Positions 25,125 through 35,132 of a stretch of DNA of 55,299 bases are shown in pieces. The stretch is from contig JAKIWL010000003.1 of NCBI GenBank assembly GCA_022750055.1, forward strand, positions 1-55,299. Reading direction: 5' to 3'. Position 1 is the stretch's first letter; the number at the start of each line of letters is the position of its first letter. The notes beneath the pieces were generated by a model. That model saw only the letters and a list, made by a program, of their open reading frames with translations, did not search any database and was not told the DNA's origin. Source of the DNA: Thermoplasmata archaeon (GTDB lineage: Archaea > Thermoplasmatota > Thermoplasmata > Lutacidiplasmatales > UBA184). A program made the position numbers and the translations under genes.

Positions 25125-26030
25125 TCACTCCGTCTTGACGGCGTGGCCCCCGAACTCCTGGCGCATCGCCGCAAGGAGCTTGTCGACGAGAGGGTCCGAT
25201 TCCCGGGAGCGGATCCGGCGCTCCAGGGCCAGCATGATGACCGGGGCCGAGACGTTGAGGTCGAGGGACTCGAGGACCGTCCACCGTCCTTCCCCCGAAT
25301 CGGAGACGAACGGGGCGATCTGGTCGAGCTTGGCCCGATCCTTCAGCGCGTCGGCGGTCAGGTCGAGCAACCAGGAACGGATCACGCTGCCGCGTTGCCA
25401 GATCCGTGTCACCTGGGCCAGGTCGATCCCGTACTCCTTCTTCGCGTCCAGGACCGCGAGCCCTTCGGCGTAGGCTTCCATCAGTCCGTACTCGATCCCG
25501 TTGTGGACCATCTTGACGTAGTGGCCGGCCCCGTGGCCACCGACGTGGCCCCAGCCGGCATCGGGAGCCGGGGCGAGGGTCTCGAGGGCCGGTCGCAATC
25601 GGGCTACATCGTCCGCGTCGCCTCCCACCATCATCGAGTACCCCTCCTCCAACCCCCAGATCCCCCCGCTCGTCCCCACATCGACGAAATGGAGGCCCTG
25701 GCCGCTCGCTTCAGACGCGTGCCGCACGGTATCCTTGTAGTAGGAGTTTCCACCGTCGACGATCAGGTCCCCCTCGGACAGGAGAGATCCGAGTTCCCTC
25801 AGGGCAGACTCCGTCGCGTCGCCGGCGGGGAGCATGAGCCAAACCGTCCGTGGCGGGACGAGCGCCTCGACGAGGGCGGGAAGGGTCGCGGCTCCTGTCG
25901 CCCCCAGGGCCACCGCCGCGTCGATGAGCTCCTGACGTCGGGCCTGGCCCACGACGCGATGGCCCCCACGGACCAGCCGGGTCGTCATGTTTCCGCCCAT
26001 CCGGCCGAGTCCGACCATCCCAAGTTGCAT
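25125..26030 (-). CDS. gnd: 6-phosphogluconate dehydrogenase, decarboxylating (short GndA-like form)
   Basis: This 301-residue enzyme oxidatively decarboxylates 6-phosphogluconate to ribulose 5-phosphate. It has the Rossmann motif GLGRMGGN (7-14), DGGNSYY (92-98), the substrate loop GTSGGIWGLEEG (119-130) and the catalytic Lys173 in HYVKMVHNGIE. The short length is that of the YqeC/GndA subgroup, many members of which prefer NAD+, and not of the 470-residue NADP enzyme. It sits 21 bases after pgi and 4 bases before zwf. Confidence 0.94.
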   Translation of the reverse strand: MQLGMVGLGRMGGNMTTRLVRGGHRVVGQARRQELIDAAVALGATGAATLPALVEALVPPRTVWLMLPAGDATESALRELGSLLSEGDLIVDGGNSYYKDTVRHASEASGQGLHFVDVGTSGGIWGLEEGYSMMVGGDADDVARLRPALETLAPAPDAGWGHVGGHGAGHYVKMVHNGIEYGLMEAYAEGLAVLDAKKEYGIDLAQVTRIWQRGSVIRSWLLDLTADALKDRAKLDQIAPFVSDSGEGRWTVLESLDLNVSAPVIMLALERRIRSRESDPLVDKLLAAMRQEFGGHAVKTE

Positions 26031-26051
26031 GGATCTTGCCTGCCTCCCGTA

Positions 26052-27728
26052 CTACCCTTGGACGAACTTCGTCACGGCGAGGATCCCCAGGTCCGCATCC
26101 TTCCCGACGTCGACCTTGGCAAGGCGCCGACCCGTCTTGAGCAACGCACCGGCGTCGCCGTCCGCTTGGGCTCTCAGGATCCCTCCGAACGTCGTCGGAC
26201 CCGGTGGCACCATAACGTCCTCGGTCACCCCTTGTACAAGCTGGAGGAAGAGCCCAGAGTTCGGGCCCCCCTTGTGGAGCTGGCCAGTAGAGTGGAGAAA
26301 CCTAGGTCCGTACCCAAGCGTCGTGCTTACTTTGAGGCGCTCGCGAAGGACGGTACGGAGACCCCGGAGCGCCCGGTCCACCTCCGGCGAGGGCGCGACG
26401 AAGGCCTGGATCGCGAGATAGTCATCGGCGCGCGCGCTCGCCAACCAGGGGACGAGCGTTGCCCCGAGGGCAGAGGCATTCTCGGCGAGAGCCCGTTCCG
26501 GGGCGGTCGCCTTCGAGCCGATCGGGTTCGCCATCGCCTCGCGAGCGAGCTCCTTGGCGAGCTCGACGTCCGGCTGGTCGAACGGGTCGATCCCGAGGAC
26601 GGAGCTCGCCGAGGCGACGGCGATCTCCCAGCGGAGAAACTCTCCGCCAAGGTCGAGCCGGTCGGAGAGCTCGCAGACGACCGCGGGAGTTCCCTCCGCT
26701 TCGGCCTGGGCGAGCGCTCCGTCGATCTTCTCGTCCTCCTCGCCTCGAACGGTCAGGTAAGCGAGGACGCGGTCGGTCGCCCTGAACGAATCGAAGCGGT
26801 CGACCTCATCGGCGATGGGGATGATCCCGCGTCCGAGCTTCCCCGTGCTCTCGGCGATCAATTGCTCGGCCCACGACGGAAACGCCGTCAGGGACGGAGA
26901 GGCGAGGAAGACTACCTTATCGCGACCCGCGACGGCGAGCTCGCCCAGTTCCGCGCCGAGTCGGAGGGCGGGGTTCTCGGCGACGTCGACATCCGCGCCG
27001 CACGCCTTCGCCATCCGCCCGGCGTGCTCGAGCAACCGGCCGACGGGGACCCCGAGCAGCGCCGCCGGGACGAGCCCGAATTCCGTGAGGGCGCTGTACC
27101 GTCCCCCCACGTCTGGGTTCGGGGTGAACGACTGGCGGAATCCCTTCTCCTCGGCGAGAGCTTCGAGCGGCGTTCCAGAATCGGTGATCGCGCAGAACTG
27201 TTGGCCGGGGTCGGCGGAAACAGCGGTGACCTCCTTCCAGAAGTAGGCGAAGTAGGAGTTCGGTTCGAGCGTCGTCCCCGACTTGCTTGAAACGATGAAG
27301 AAGATCTTCTCGAGGGGAATATCGGCAGCGGCCCGACGGACCGCATCCGGATGGGTGCTGTCCAGGACGTGCAGCGAGGGATGCCCCTTCGCCGGACCGA
27401 ACGTCCGCGCGATCACCTCGGCAGCGAGGCTCGATCCGCCCATGCCGAGGAGGACCACGCGTTCGAACCCGTCCTCGCGGACCTCGTCGGCATTCTCGAC
27501 GATCCCCTCGACCCGTTCTTTCATGGTCATCGGGAGCTCGGTCCAACCCATTCGCGACCGGACGACCTCGGGGGGTGCGGCGGGCCACAGGGTCGGGTCG
27601 TGCCGCCAGAACCGGGGGCCGTACCCCTCCCGACCCCACGTTTGGAGCCGGGCGGTCACCTTCGCTTCGAATGCCTCGAGGTCCGTCCGGGGGTCTCCCG
27701 TACTGCCGGTCGGTTCGGGCAGGCTCAC
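26052..27728 (-). CDS. pgi: Glucose-6-phosphate isomerase
   Basis: This 558-residue isomerase interconverts glucose 6-phosphate and fructose 6-phosphate. SIS-domain motifs are [32 protein letters not shown] and [21 protein letters not shown], with the late [13 protein letters not shown] that carries the conserved His and Lys. The sequence resembles the isomerase half of bacterial transaldolase-isomerase fusions, but the transaldolase half is absent. The start is a GTG overlapping the tkt stop (GTGA). Archaea more often use cupin-type or bifunctional isomerases, so this gene also looks bacterial. Confidence 0.94.
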   Translation of the reverse strand: MSLPEPTGSTGDPRTDLEAFEAKVTARLQTWGREGYGPRFWRHDPTLWPAAPPEVVRSRMGWTELPMTMKERVEGIVENADEVREDGFERVVLLGMGGSSLAAEVIARTFGPAKGHPSLHVLDSTHPDAVRRAAADIPLEKIFFIVSSKSGTTLEPNSYFAYFWKEVTAVSADPGQQFCAITDSGTPLEALAEEKGFRQSFTPNPDVGGRYSALTEFGLVPAALLGVPVGRLLEHAGRMAKACGADVDVAENPALRLGAELGELAVAGRDKVVFLASPSLTAFPSWAEQLIAESTGKLGRGIIPIADEVDRFDSFRATDRVLAYLTVRGEEDEKIDGALAQAEAEGTPAVVCELSDRLDLGGEFLRWEIAVASASSVLGIDPFDQPDVELAKELAREAMANPIGSKATAPERALAENASALGATLVPWLASARADDYLAIQAFVAPSPEVDRALRGLRTVLRERLKVSTTLGYGPRFLHSTGQLHKGGPNSGLFLQLVQGVTEDVMVPPGPTTFGGILRAQADGDAGALLKTGRRLAKVDVGKDADLGILAVTKFVQG

Positions 27729-29740
27729 GGAGCCGCTCCCTCCCTGGGGAGATGAAGTACCGATAGGGCAGCCGCGACCACGTTCTCCGGGGTGAATCCC
27801 AAGCTCGCCAGAACGGCCGCTCCCGGCCCGGATGCGCCGAATCGCCGTAGGCCCACGACGGCTCCCTCGGTCCCGACGTACCGTTCCCATCCCATCGGGC
27901 TCGCGGCCTCCACCGCCACCTTGGGCACTCCCGGCGTGACAACGCTCTCCCGGTAGGAGTCGGTCTGTTCCTCGAACAGCTCCCAAGACGGCATCGAGAC
28001 CACCCGCGCGGGGATCTTCCTGGAGGCAAGCAGGGCCTGGGCGGCGAGGCATAGTTGGACCTCTGAACCCGTCCCGATGAGGATGACCCGCGCCGCGCCG
28101 CCTGCGGCCTCGGCGAGCACGTACGCACCTCGGGGAGCTCCCGTCGCCACCGGATACTTCGTCGGATCGAGGACCGGCACCTTCTGACGGGTGAGCACGA
28201 TCGCCACCGGCCCCTTCCTCGAAACGGCCGACCGCCAGGCTTCCGTCACCTCGTTCGCGTCGGCCGGACGCAACACGGTGTATCCGGGGATCGCCCTCAG
28301 CCCCGCGAGCTGCTCCACCGGCTCGTGGGTGGGGCCGTCCTCCCCCAGGCCGATGCTGTCGTGGGTGAACACCGTGATCGTATGGATCCCCATCAGGGCC
28401 GAGAGCCTCAACGCCGGGCGGGCGTAATCCGAGAAGATCAGGAACGTCGCGCCGTAGGGAAGGATCCCTCCGTGCAAGGCCATTCCGCTCACGATCGCGG
28501 TCATCGCATGCTCTCGGACCCCGTAGTGGAGATTGCGTCCCCACTGTGGGCCGAACGAAAAATCGCCATCTCCTTCCAGAAGGGTTCGCGTGGAGGGGGC
28601 GAGGTCCGCGGATCCCCCGATCAGCTCGGGCAACCGGCGGGCGACCTCCTGCATGAGCTGGGTCGACGCGTCCCGCGTCGCCATCGTGGGAGGGTCGGGG
28701 CGGAAGCTTGGGAGTCCGCGCGCCCAATCCACCGGCAGCTCGCGCCGCATCATCCGCTCGAACTCTCTCGCGAGGTCGGGGAACTCGGCCCGATACTGGC
28801 GGAGGAGCTCGGTCCATTCCCCCTGACGGCGGGATCCCGTCTCGAGGGCCTGGCGGAAATGGGTGCGGACCTCCTCCGGGATCAGGAACTCGGGTTCGGT
28901 CGGCCAGCCTAGCTTTTCCTTCGTCGCCTTCGTCGCGGCAGGTCCGAGCGGCTCGCCGTGGGCCTCCTTCGTGTCCTGCTTCGGGCTACCGTATCCGATA
29001 TGGGTCCGAACCCGGATAAGGTGAGGGTGATCGGGCTCCTTGCGCGCCGTCCGGATCGCCGTGTCGATCGCGTCGAGGTCGTTGCCTTCGTCGACGTGGG
29101 ACACCGCCCAGCCGTACGACTCGAACCGACGGCCCACATCCTCCGTGAACGTCAGGCTCGTCGGACCCTCTAGGGAGATGTGGTTGTCGTCGTAGAGGTA
29201 GATCAGCTTGCCCACCTTCAGGGACCCGGCGAAGGAGGCGGCCTCAGAGGCGATCCCTTCCATCAGGTCCCCATCGGAGCAGAGCCCGTAGGTCCAGTGG
29301 TCCACGAGCGCGAATCCCGGACGGTTGAACCGGCTCCCGAGGTAGTGTTGGGCCAGGGCAAATCCGATCCCGTTCGCAAAGCCCTGGCCGAGCGGACCGG
29401 TGGTCGCTTCGACCCCAGGGGTATGCCCGAACTCTGGATGGCCGGGGGTGCGGCTCCCGAGCTGGCGAAACCGCCGGAGCTCGTCCATTGGGAGGTCGTA
29501 GCCGGTCAGGTGCAGCAGGGAGTAGAGGAGCGCGGAGCCGTGTCCGGCAGAAAGGACGAACCGGTCCCGATCCCACCAGTTCGGATCGGCCGGATTGTGC
29601 TTCAGATGGCGACTCCAGAGCACGTACGCCATCGGGGCCGCTCCCAGAGGGAGGCCGGGGTGGCCCGACTTGGCCCTCTCCACCATGTCGACGGAGAGGA
29701 ATCGAAGCGTGTTGACCGACCGGTCGTCGAGTCCGCTCAC
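27725..29740 (-). CDS. tkt: Transketolase, full length
   Basis: This 671-residue single-chain transketolase moves two-carbon units between sugar phosphates with thiamine diphosphate. Seen in order are [27 protein letters not shown], the thiamine-diphosphate motif [19 protein letters not shown] with the downstream N in YDDNHIS, the pyrimidine-domain REHAM, and [15 protein letters not shown]. Archaeal transketolases are usually split into two short subunits, whereas this one is the bacterial form. The start is a GTG sharing one base with the stop of the kinase gene (TAGTG). Co-transcription with gnd and zwf points to a pentose phosphate cycle. Confidence 0.96.
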   Translation of the reverse strand: MSGLDDRSVNTLRFLSVDMVERAKSGHPGLPLGAAPMAYVLWSRHLKHNPADPNWWDRDRFVLSAGHGSALLYSLLHLTGYDLPMDELRRFRQLGSRTPGHPEFGHTPGVEATTGPLGQGFANGIGFALAQHYLGSRFNRPGFALVDHWTYGLCSDGDLMEGIASEAASFAGSLKVGKLIYLYDDNHISLEGPTSLTFTEDVGRRFESYGWAVSHVDEGNDLDAIDTAIRTARKEPDHPHLIRVRTHIGYGSPKQDTKEAHGEPLGPAATKATKEKLGWPTEPEFLIPEEVRTHFRQALETGSRRQGEWTELLRQYRAEFPDLAREFERMMRRELPVDWARGLPSFRPDPPTMATRDASTQLMQEVARRLPELIGGSADLAPSTRTLLEGDGDFSFGPQWGRNLHYGVREHAMTAIVSGMALHGGILPYGATFLIFSDYARPALRLSALMGIHTITVFTHDSIGLGEDGPTHEPVEQLAGLRAIPGYTVLRPADANEVTEAWRSAVSRKGPVAIVLTRQKVPVLDPTKYPVATGAPRGAYVLAEAAGGAARVILIGTGSEVQLCLAAQALLASRKIPARVVSMPSWELFEEQTDSYRESVVTPGVPKVAVEAASPMGWERYVGTEGAVVGLRRFGASGPGAAVLASLGFTPENVVAAALSVLHLPREGAAP

Positions 29741-30780
29741 TATGGAGCCTCTCGTTCGAGCAGGGATCGGGCCCGGTCCGCTGCCCCGACGACCCCTGCG
29801 TCTTCGCCGAGCCCCGCCCGGACCATCCTTAGCGGCGCGACGGCGGCCGCGAGCGCCCGCTGCCGAACGAGGGCCTCCGTGGCGGGGATGAGGCTCGGGA
29901 GCCCTTCGATGACGCCCCCGCCGAGGATGAGGACCTTGGGGTTCAGGGAGTTCACGATGCTGACGAGCCCGGCAGCCAGGTACTCCACCGTGGCCTCGAG
30001 GATCTCCTGGGAAAGGGGGTCACCGCCTCGATAGGCATCCGTGACGGTCTCGGCGGTGATCCGGTCGATCCCGCCGGCCAGCTCCCGCAGGCGGCCCGAA
30101 TCGTTCGGCCGTGACTTGGCGAGTTCGCGGGCTCGTTCGGCGATCGCCCAACCTCCGACATAGGCCTCCAGGCACCCGGAATTGGGACAGTGGCAACTAC
30201 GTCCGTCCGAGACGATGGTCAGGTGGCCGAGTTCGCCGGCCGTGCTGGAGGCCCCGTTTTGAAGATGCCCGTCGGCGACGATCCCGCCTCCGACGCCCGT
30301 CCCGATGAAGAGACAGACAAGGTCGCGTTCACCGCGGCCCGCCCCGAACTTCCATTCTCCGACAGTAGCCGCTCGGACGTCGTTCGTCACCATCGCTGGG
30401 AGCCCGGTCGCCTTGGCGAGCTTCGCTGCGAGCGGGACGTTCCGCCAGGGAAGATTCGGCGCCCAGAGTAGCGTGCCGTCCCGTTCACGGATCTGGCCGG
30501 CTACCCCGGCGCCGATCGCCTTCGCGCCGCGGGCCGAGTCGCCGAGGCAAGTCTTCACGCAAGACGCGATGACGGCGACGATCTGGTCCGCCGAATCGGT
30601 GGTCTCCGTCGCATGGCGGTGGGATGCTCGGACCGAACCATCCGCGGAGACGACGGCCAACGCAATCTTGGTCCCGCCCATGTCCACCCCGATCGTGAGC
30701 GAGTCGGGCCTCGCTCGATCGGCCGGCGGGTCCGCCCGGTCCGAGGCGCTCCCGGGGCGCGTTCGGGGCTTGTTCGGCAT
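29740..30780 (-). CDS. ROK-family sugar kinase, probably glucokinase
   Basis: This 346-residue protein carries the phosphate-1 motif [14 protein letters not shown], a GTGVGGGIV loop, the catalytic-region GELGHLTI and the zinc motif [11 protein letters not shown], which matches the ROK consensus apart from Pro at one usual Gly. It likely phosphorylates glucose with ATP and feeds the isomerase and dehydrogenase encoded behind it; N-acetylmannosamine or fructose as substrate cannot be excluded. The start ATG at 30780 follows the conserved length; the preceding 33 in-frame codons are not protein-like. A DNA-binding domain as in ROK repressors is absent. It is the first gene of the six-gene operon. 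Confidence 0.9.
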   Translation of the reverse strand: MPNKPRTRPGSASDRADPPADRARPDSLTIGVDMGGTKIALAVVSADGSVRASHRHATETTDSADQIVAVIASCVKTCLGDSARGAKAIGAGVAGQIRERDGTLLWAPNLPWRNVPLAAKLAKATGLPAMVTNDVRAATVGEWKFGAGRGERDLVCLFIGTGVGGGIVADGHLQNGASSTAGELGHLTIVSDGRSCHCPNSGCLEAYVGGWAIAERARELAKSRPNDSGRLRELAGGIDRITAETVTDAYRGGDPLSQEILEATVEYLAAGLVSIVNSLNPKVLILGGGVIEGLPSLIPATEALVRQRALAAAVAPLRMVRAGLGEDAGVVGAADRARSLLEREAP

Positions 30781-30845
30781 TCTGCTGGCCCGTCGGGGCG
30801 TCCACACGGGCGCACTCGAGGGGGCGACGCGGAAAGAGGGTGGGC

Positions 30846-30858
30846 CTGATAAGCATTG
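30846..30858 (-). promoter_or_regulatory. Possible TATA element of the sugar operon
   Basis: The minus strand contains TGCTTATCA about 66-78 bases upstream of the kinase start, implying an untranslated leader of about 45 bases. It is the only AT-rich patch between the kinase start and the divergent Kelch promoter. Confidence 0.3.
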
Positions 30859-30984
30859 ACGGAGCGGAGGCAATTTCACGCTTCGGGGGGCCGCCGCTCG
30901 AGCCGATGCAGGTCACGGCGAGCGGGCCAGCCCCCGTCCCACCTCTCCCGAAGGAGCCGTCCTCGACGAAGGGGGGATTCTGAA

Positions 30985-30993
30985 GGTTTAAGG
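30985..30993 (+). promoter_or_regulatory. TATA box of the Kelch/Ig surface-protein gene
   Basis: GGTTTAAGG with TTTAA at about 30987-30991 lies 26-30 bases before the ATG at 31017. The spacing implies transcription starting at or within a base or two of the start codon, that is, a leaderless message. Confidence 0.55.
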
Positions 30994-31016
30994 CGGTGTA
31001 TCTCCTGCGGCCTTCC

Positions 31017-33965
31017 ATGCCCCGACCGATGGCGAACCTCAGCTCGCAGACGAAGACCGCATTCCTCATTCGCGCAGTCCTGGTGGTGAGCGTGCTCGGG
31101 TTCATGGTCCTCGGGGGCCTTCAGTTCGGGACCGCTCCCCGGTCGACGGCTTCGGTCGGGACGCCTTCCAAGGTCGACACGTTCGCAACGGGAGCCGTCT
31201 TGATCGCAGGCGCTGCGAGTTCGCTGTCGACGGGCGCTGGACCTGCCGCGGGCCTTGCTGCCTCCTGCGTAACTTCCTCGGCGCTGGCCGCCTCCTGCTC
31301 GACGTTGAGCTCGGCTCGGCCCCGCCCGGCGATCAGCCCGAACGGGACCTGGATCAACATCACCGGTTCGTTGCTTGCCGGAGCCCCACCGAATGGGCCC
31401 CCCCCCCGCTACATCGGCACCATGGTGTACGATGCGTATGACGGGTACGTGCTGATGTTCGGGGGGGAGGGACCGACCGGACTGCTCGGGGACACCTGGA
31501 CCTATCAGAGCGGAAAATGGATTCAGTTGACCGAGTCGGTCTACCCGGATCCGAGGTACGGCGGGCAGATGGCCTACGATGCCGCCGAACACAAGGTGAT
31601 CCTGTTCAGCGGTTATGATATCAACCTCGCGATGTGCGTCAACGATACCTGGTCCTTCTCGAACGGTACCTGGACCCAACTGTCGGCCAGCGGTCCGGCG
31701 TCGAGGTGGCGCGGCGGCCTCGCGTACGACACCGACGCAGGCTATCTGCTCCTGACCGGGGGGACGGCCGTCAGTGGGAATCCTGTTTATGCGGACACCT
31801 GGAAGTTCGTCAACGATACCTGGGTGGATCTGACCGCGACCGTGACCGGGACGCCTCCTACGTTGTATCGGGCCTCCATGGTCTACGATTCCTTCGACCA
31901 CGAGTTCGTATTCTTTGGGGGTACTACCAAGACCGGGACCATCGTGACTCAGACGTGGACCTTCACGAACAACAATACGTGGAAGATGCTCACGCTCACG
32001 ACCGCCCCGGTAGCCCGTGTCTATGTGGACATGGTGTACGACGACCAGAAGTCCGCCGTGCTCCTCTTTGGAGGCAGCACCACCTCGAGCGGCGGCACCA
32101 TCGAAATGGACACGTGGGTGTTCCAGGGCGGAAGCTGGACCAAGCTCCTCCCGAAGGTCTCGCCCACGGCCCGCGGCTACGGGATGATCGCCTACGACCC
32201 GGTCGGTGGATACGTGATCCTGTTCGGCGGCTATAACAATGTGAAGTATTTCGACGACTCCTGGACCTTCAGCGCGGCGGCCGTGGTCTGGGGCACGGCC
32301 ACTCCCTCGGCCTTTGATGCCGGCCTTTCTACCGTACTCAGCATCACCGTCGTCTCTACGTTGACGAATCTGACCATCTATTACCTGGGCCTCCCGGCAG
32401 GGTGCGTGTCGAACAATTCGACCCGGCTCGCGTGTACGCCCACCCAATACGGCAACTTCGATGTCCTCGCTGGCGTCAACGACAGCGTGGGCGACAACGC
32501 CTCGGCGAACATCTCCCTCCAGGTTCGGGAGGACCCGACCGTGAACGGGTTCGCGTTCTCCCCACCGGCCGTCGACATCGGGTACACGACCAATATCAGC
32601 GCGAACGTCACGGGGGGAACCGGAGCGCTGGTCTACGACTGGACGAAGCTCCCACCCGGCTGCACCTCGGCGAACGCGTCCAAGATCTCCTGTACTCCAA
32701 ACCAGACGGGTGCCTTCCCGGTTCGGCTGATGGTCAAAGATCAGGTCGGGATCAACGGCACCGGTCAAACGACCTTTACGGTGAACGCGACCCCAACGAT
32801 CCAGCGGTTCTATGCCTCCCCCGCGGCGATCGACCTGGGGCAGTCCACGGTGTTCCACGCCGATGTGATTGCGGGAACCCCCCCGTATCAGTACAATTGG
32901 CAGTATCTCCCGGCGGGTTGCACTTCGAGTAACACTCCTTCGATCGCGTGCACTCCGGTCGCTACCGGGCTGACCCGCGTTGAAGCGGAGGCGACGGATG
33001 CCTTCAATGCGACCCTATTCGGGAACATCACACTCCAGGTGAACCAGGACCCGGCGTTCGCCTCTGCGGCGGTGTCTCCGGGTACGGTCGACGCGGGGGC
33101 CAAGGTCACGCTGTATTCGAACGTGACCTTTGGAACGGTGCCCTACACCTACAGCTTTCAGAACCTCCCGGTAGGATGCGCGCCCACGAGCTCGAAGGTC
33201 AGCACCTGCACACCCACGCAGATCGGCACGTTCACGATCACCGCGAAGGTGGTCGACGCCGCGGGGACCCCGGTGTTCTCTCGAGCCCTTCACCTCACCG
33301 TCGTTCCCGACCCTGCCATCGCCGCCTTCAACGCGAGCCCTGCGGCCACGGACGTCGGAAAGTCGGTGGCGCTATCGGTGAACGCGATCCAAGGCAGCGG
33401 ATTGTTCGTCTATGTGTATTCGGGACTGCCGTCCGGCTGCTCCACATCGAACACCCAGTCTCTGACGTGCACGCCCACCGTGGCGGGTCGTTCCACGATC
33501 GTGGCGACGGTGACCGACTCGGAGGGGAAGTCCGCTACGGCGAATCTCAACCTCACGGTCAGCAAACTGCCCACCGTCACCCTCACGGTCGCTCCCACGT
33601 CGGTCCAGCCGGGACAGTCGGTGACGTTTACGGTTACGACCACCGATGGGGTGAGCCCGTTCACTTACCATTATTCCGGCCTCCCATCGGGATGCTCCAC
33701 GCAGAACGCGCCCACCCTGACCTGCGCTCCGTCGTCCTCCGGGACGTTCACAGTAACGGTGACGGGGACCGACAAGGCGACCGCATCGGCCCAGGGTTCC
33801 GCGCAGCTCGTGGTGAAGAGTTCGACCTCGGGTTCGTTCTTGGGCCTTCCGCTCCTCGCGGGCGTCGGGATCGTCCTCATCGTGATCCTGGTCGTCATCG
33901 TCGCCGTCGCGCTCATGATGCGACGCCGCCGAAAGCCCCCCGCTGCGGAGACCGAAAAGCCCTAG
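31017..33965 (+). CDS. Membrane-anchored Kelch propeller with six Cys-paired Ig/PKD-like repeats
   Basis: This 982-residue surface protein starts at the ATG at 31017, chosen from the TATA spacing; a GTG at 30996 and an ATG at 31029 are alternatives. A signal helix lies at about 15-36. Residues about 110-425 contain six Kelch blades (MVYDAYDGYVLMFGG, DTWTYQSGKWIQL and similar). Six Ig/PKD-like repeats of about 85 residues follow, each with a LPxGCxxxN...xxxCTPxxxG motif that brings two cysteines 10-12 residues apart, suggesting one short disulfide loop per domain. A C-terminal helix (about 945-968) and MRRRRK anchor the protein. It is rich in N-x-T/S. It resembles the Kelch-FN3 protein at the left end in architecture. 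Confidence 0.85.
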   Translation: MPRPMANLSSQTKTAFLIRAVLVVSVLGFMVLGGLQFGTAPRSTASVGTPSKVDTFATGAVLIAGAASSLSTGAGPAAGLAASCVTSSALAASCSTLSSARPRPAISPNGTWINITGSLLAGAPPNGPPPRYIGTMVYDAYDGYVLMFGGEGPTGLLGDTWTYQSGKWIQLTESVYPDPRYGGQMAYDAAEHKVILFSGYDINLAMCVNDTWSFSNGTWTQLSASGPASRWRGGLAYDTDAGYLLLTGGTAVSGNPVYADTWKFVNDTWVDLTATVTGTPPTLYRASMVYDSFDHEFVFFGGTTKTGTIVTQTWTFTNNNTWKMLTLTTAPVARVYVDMVYDDQKSAVLLFGGSTTSSGGTIEMDTWVFQGGSWTKLLPKVSPTARGYGMIAYDPVGGYVILFGGYNNVKYFDDSWTFSAAAVVWGTATPSAFDAGLSTVLSITVVSTLTNLTIYYLGLPAGCVSNNSTRLACTPTQYGNFDVLAGVNDSVGDNASANISLQVREDPTVNGFAFSPPAVDIGYTTNISANVTGGTGALVYDWTKLPPGCTSANASKISCTPNQTGAFPVRLMVKDQVGINGTGQTTFTVNATPTIQRFYASPAAIDLGQSTVFHADVIAGTPPYQYNWQYLPAGCTSSNTPSIACTPVATGLTRVEAEATDAFNATLFGNITLQVNQDPAFASAAVSPGTVDAGAKVTLYSNVTFGTVPYTYSFQNLPVGCAPTSSKVSTCTPTQIGTFTITAKVVDAAGTPVFSRALHLTVVPDPAIAAFNASPAATDVGKSVALSVNAIQGSGLFVYVYSGLPSGCSTSNTQSLTCTPTVAGRSTIVATVTDSEGKSATANLNLTVSKLPTVTLTVAPTSVQPGQSVTFTVTTTDGVSPFTYHYSGLPSGCSTQNAPTLTCAPSSSGTFTVTVTGTDKATASAQGSAQLVVKSSTSGSFLGLPLLAGVGIVLIVILVVIVAVALMMRRRRKPPAAETEKP

Positions 33966-34170
33966 GCCAGGACGACCCGCCTTCCGGTAAGGTTATCAGC
34001 CCCGGACGGGCCGAAGGAGTACGCAGCGGACCGAGGCGGCCGAACCCCCACGGGGCCTCGACATCGCCCTGATCGGAACCGGCGCGATCGAGATCCCACC
34101 GACGGGCTACGGCGCCGTCGAGGACTATATCGCGAGCCTCGCTCCGGAACTGCAGGGACTGGGGCATCGG

Positions 34171-35127
34171 GTGACGATCCTCAACCGGCGTCCCCGGTTC
34201 CCCTCCGCCCGGGGCCGGGAGATCCTCTCCGCGCTCGCCCTCCCGGCGGACCTCCGTAGACATCGATTCGACATCTTGCACGCCCAATCGCCGATCACCG
34301 CCGAGGCGCTCTCCCTCAGCGGCCACCGCTACGTGTTCACCTCTCACTCCCGGTACTGGTTGACGCCGGCGACCGGTCTCGACCGGCTCTGGAGCGCCCG
34401 GGACCGAGGGGCGGTCCGACGGGCATCGGGCGTGATCGCGCTCAGTCCGAGGGTCCGACCCCTCTTCGAGGCAGAACTGGCTCGCTGTGGGTCCGGGGGG
34501 CTGGTCGACGCCATTCCGTTCGGGGTCGACGTCCAGCGCTTCCAACCGCCGTCCGAGGGGTCGCCCCGGTCGGGCGTGGTCGGGCTGGGCGTCGTGGTCC
34601 GACACAAGCGATGGGACATCCTGGCCGCCTCCGCCCGTCGCGCGCGGGTTCCGGCCTCCGTGATCGGGCGGGTCCAGGACGTTGAGGTCGCGGCCTCGGC
34701 CCGGCGGTTGAATCCGGAGGTTCGGTTCGTCGGACCGGTGATGAGAGAAGCGCTCGCGACCGAGCTGGGGAGGGCGAAGGTTTTCGTGCACCCGTCGGAC
34801 ATGGAGCTCGCGAGCGTCGCGACCGTGCAGGCCATGGCCTGCGGCCTCCCCGTCGTCGGCTCGGACCTGCTCTCGGACATCGTCACCGACGGACAGGACG
34901 GGTTCCTCGTGGACCGCGCGCTCCCGTTCGACCGACGTGTGGAGGCGACCGCGGGCTACATCGAGCGATTGCTCTCCGACCCGGCCCTCTGGAACCGGAT
35001 GGCGGCTCACGCTCGTGCGACGGCGGTCGAACGGCACTCCTGGCCGCGGATCGCGATGCGCGTCGCCGAGCTCTACGGGAAAGTCGCAGCGCGCTCGTCG
35101 GTGGGGACCCGCAGGGCCGGTTCGTGA
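34171..35127 (+). CDS. GT4-type glycosyltransferase (true N-terminus probably further upstream)
   Basis: The C-terminal half is a clear GT-B Rossmann domain: VDAIPFGVDVQRFQP, a nucleotide-sugar region with VKVFVHPSDMELASVATVQAMACGLPVVGSD (given here in part as HPSDMELASVATVQAMACG) and the DGFLVD turn. The first canonical start is GTG at 34171, but the same frame encodes LDIALIGTGAIEIPPTGYG and a following helix from about 34057, exactly the N-terminal strand and glycine loop of GT4 enzymes. No ATG, GTG or TTG lies in frame between the stop at 33988 and there. The enzyme likely adds sugar to lipid or to the glycosylated surface proteins. It ends five bases from the convergent dehydrogenase gene. 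Confidence 0.8.
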   Translation: MTILNRRPRFPSARGREILSALALPADLRRHRFDILHAQSPITAEALSLSGHRYVFTSHSRYWLTPATGLDRLWSARDRGAVRRASGVIALSPRVRPLFEAELARCGSGGLVDAIPFGVDVQRFQPPSEGSPRSGVVGLGVVVRHKRWDILAASARRARVPASVIGRVQDVEVAASARRLNPEVRFVGPVMREALATELGRAKVFVHPSDMELASVATVQAMACGLPVVGSDLLSDIVTDGQDGFLVDRALPFDRRVEATAGYIERLLSDPALWNRMAAHARATAVERHSWPRIAMRVAELYGKVAARSSVGTRRAGS

Positions 35128-35132
35128 TTCGC

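Noticed and set aside
25059-27290. 743-codon plus-strand frame opposite gnd and pgi
   Set aside because: Antisense shadow of two strongly conserved enzymes.
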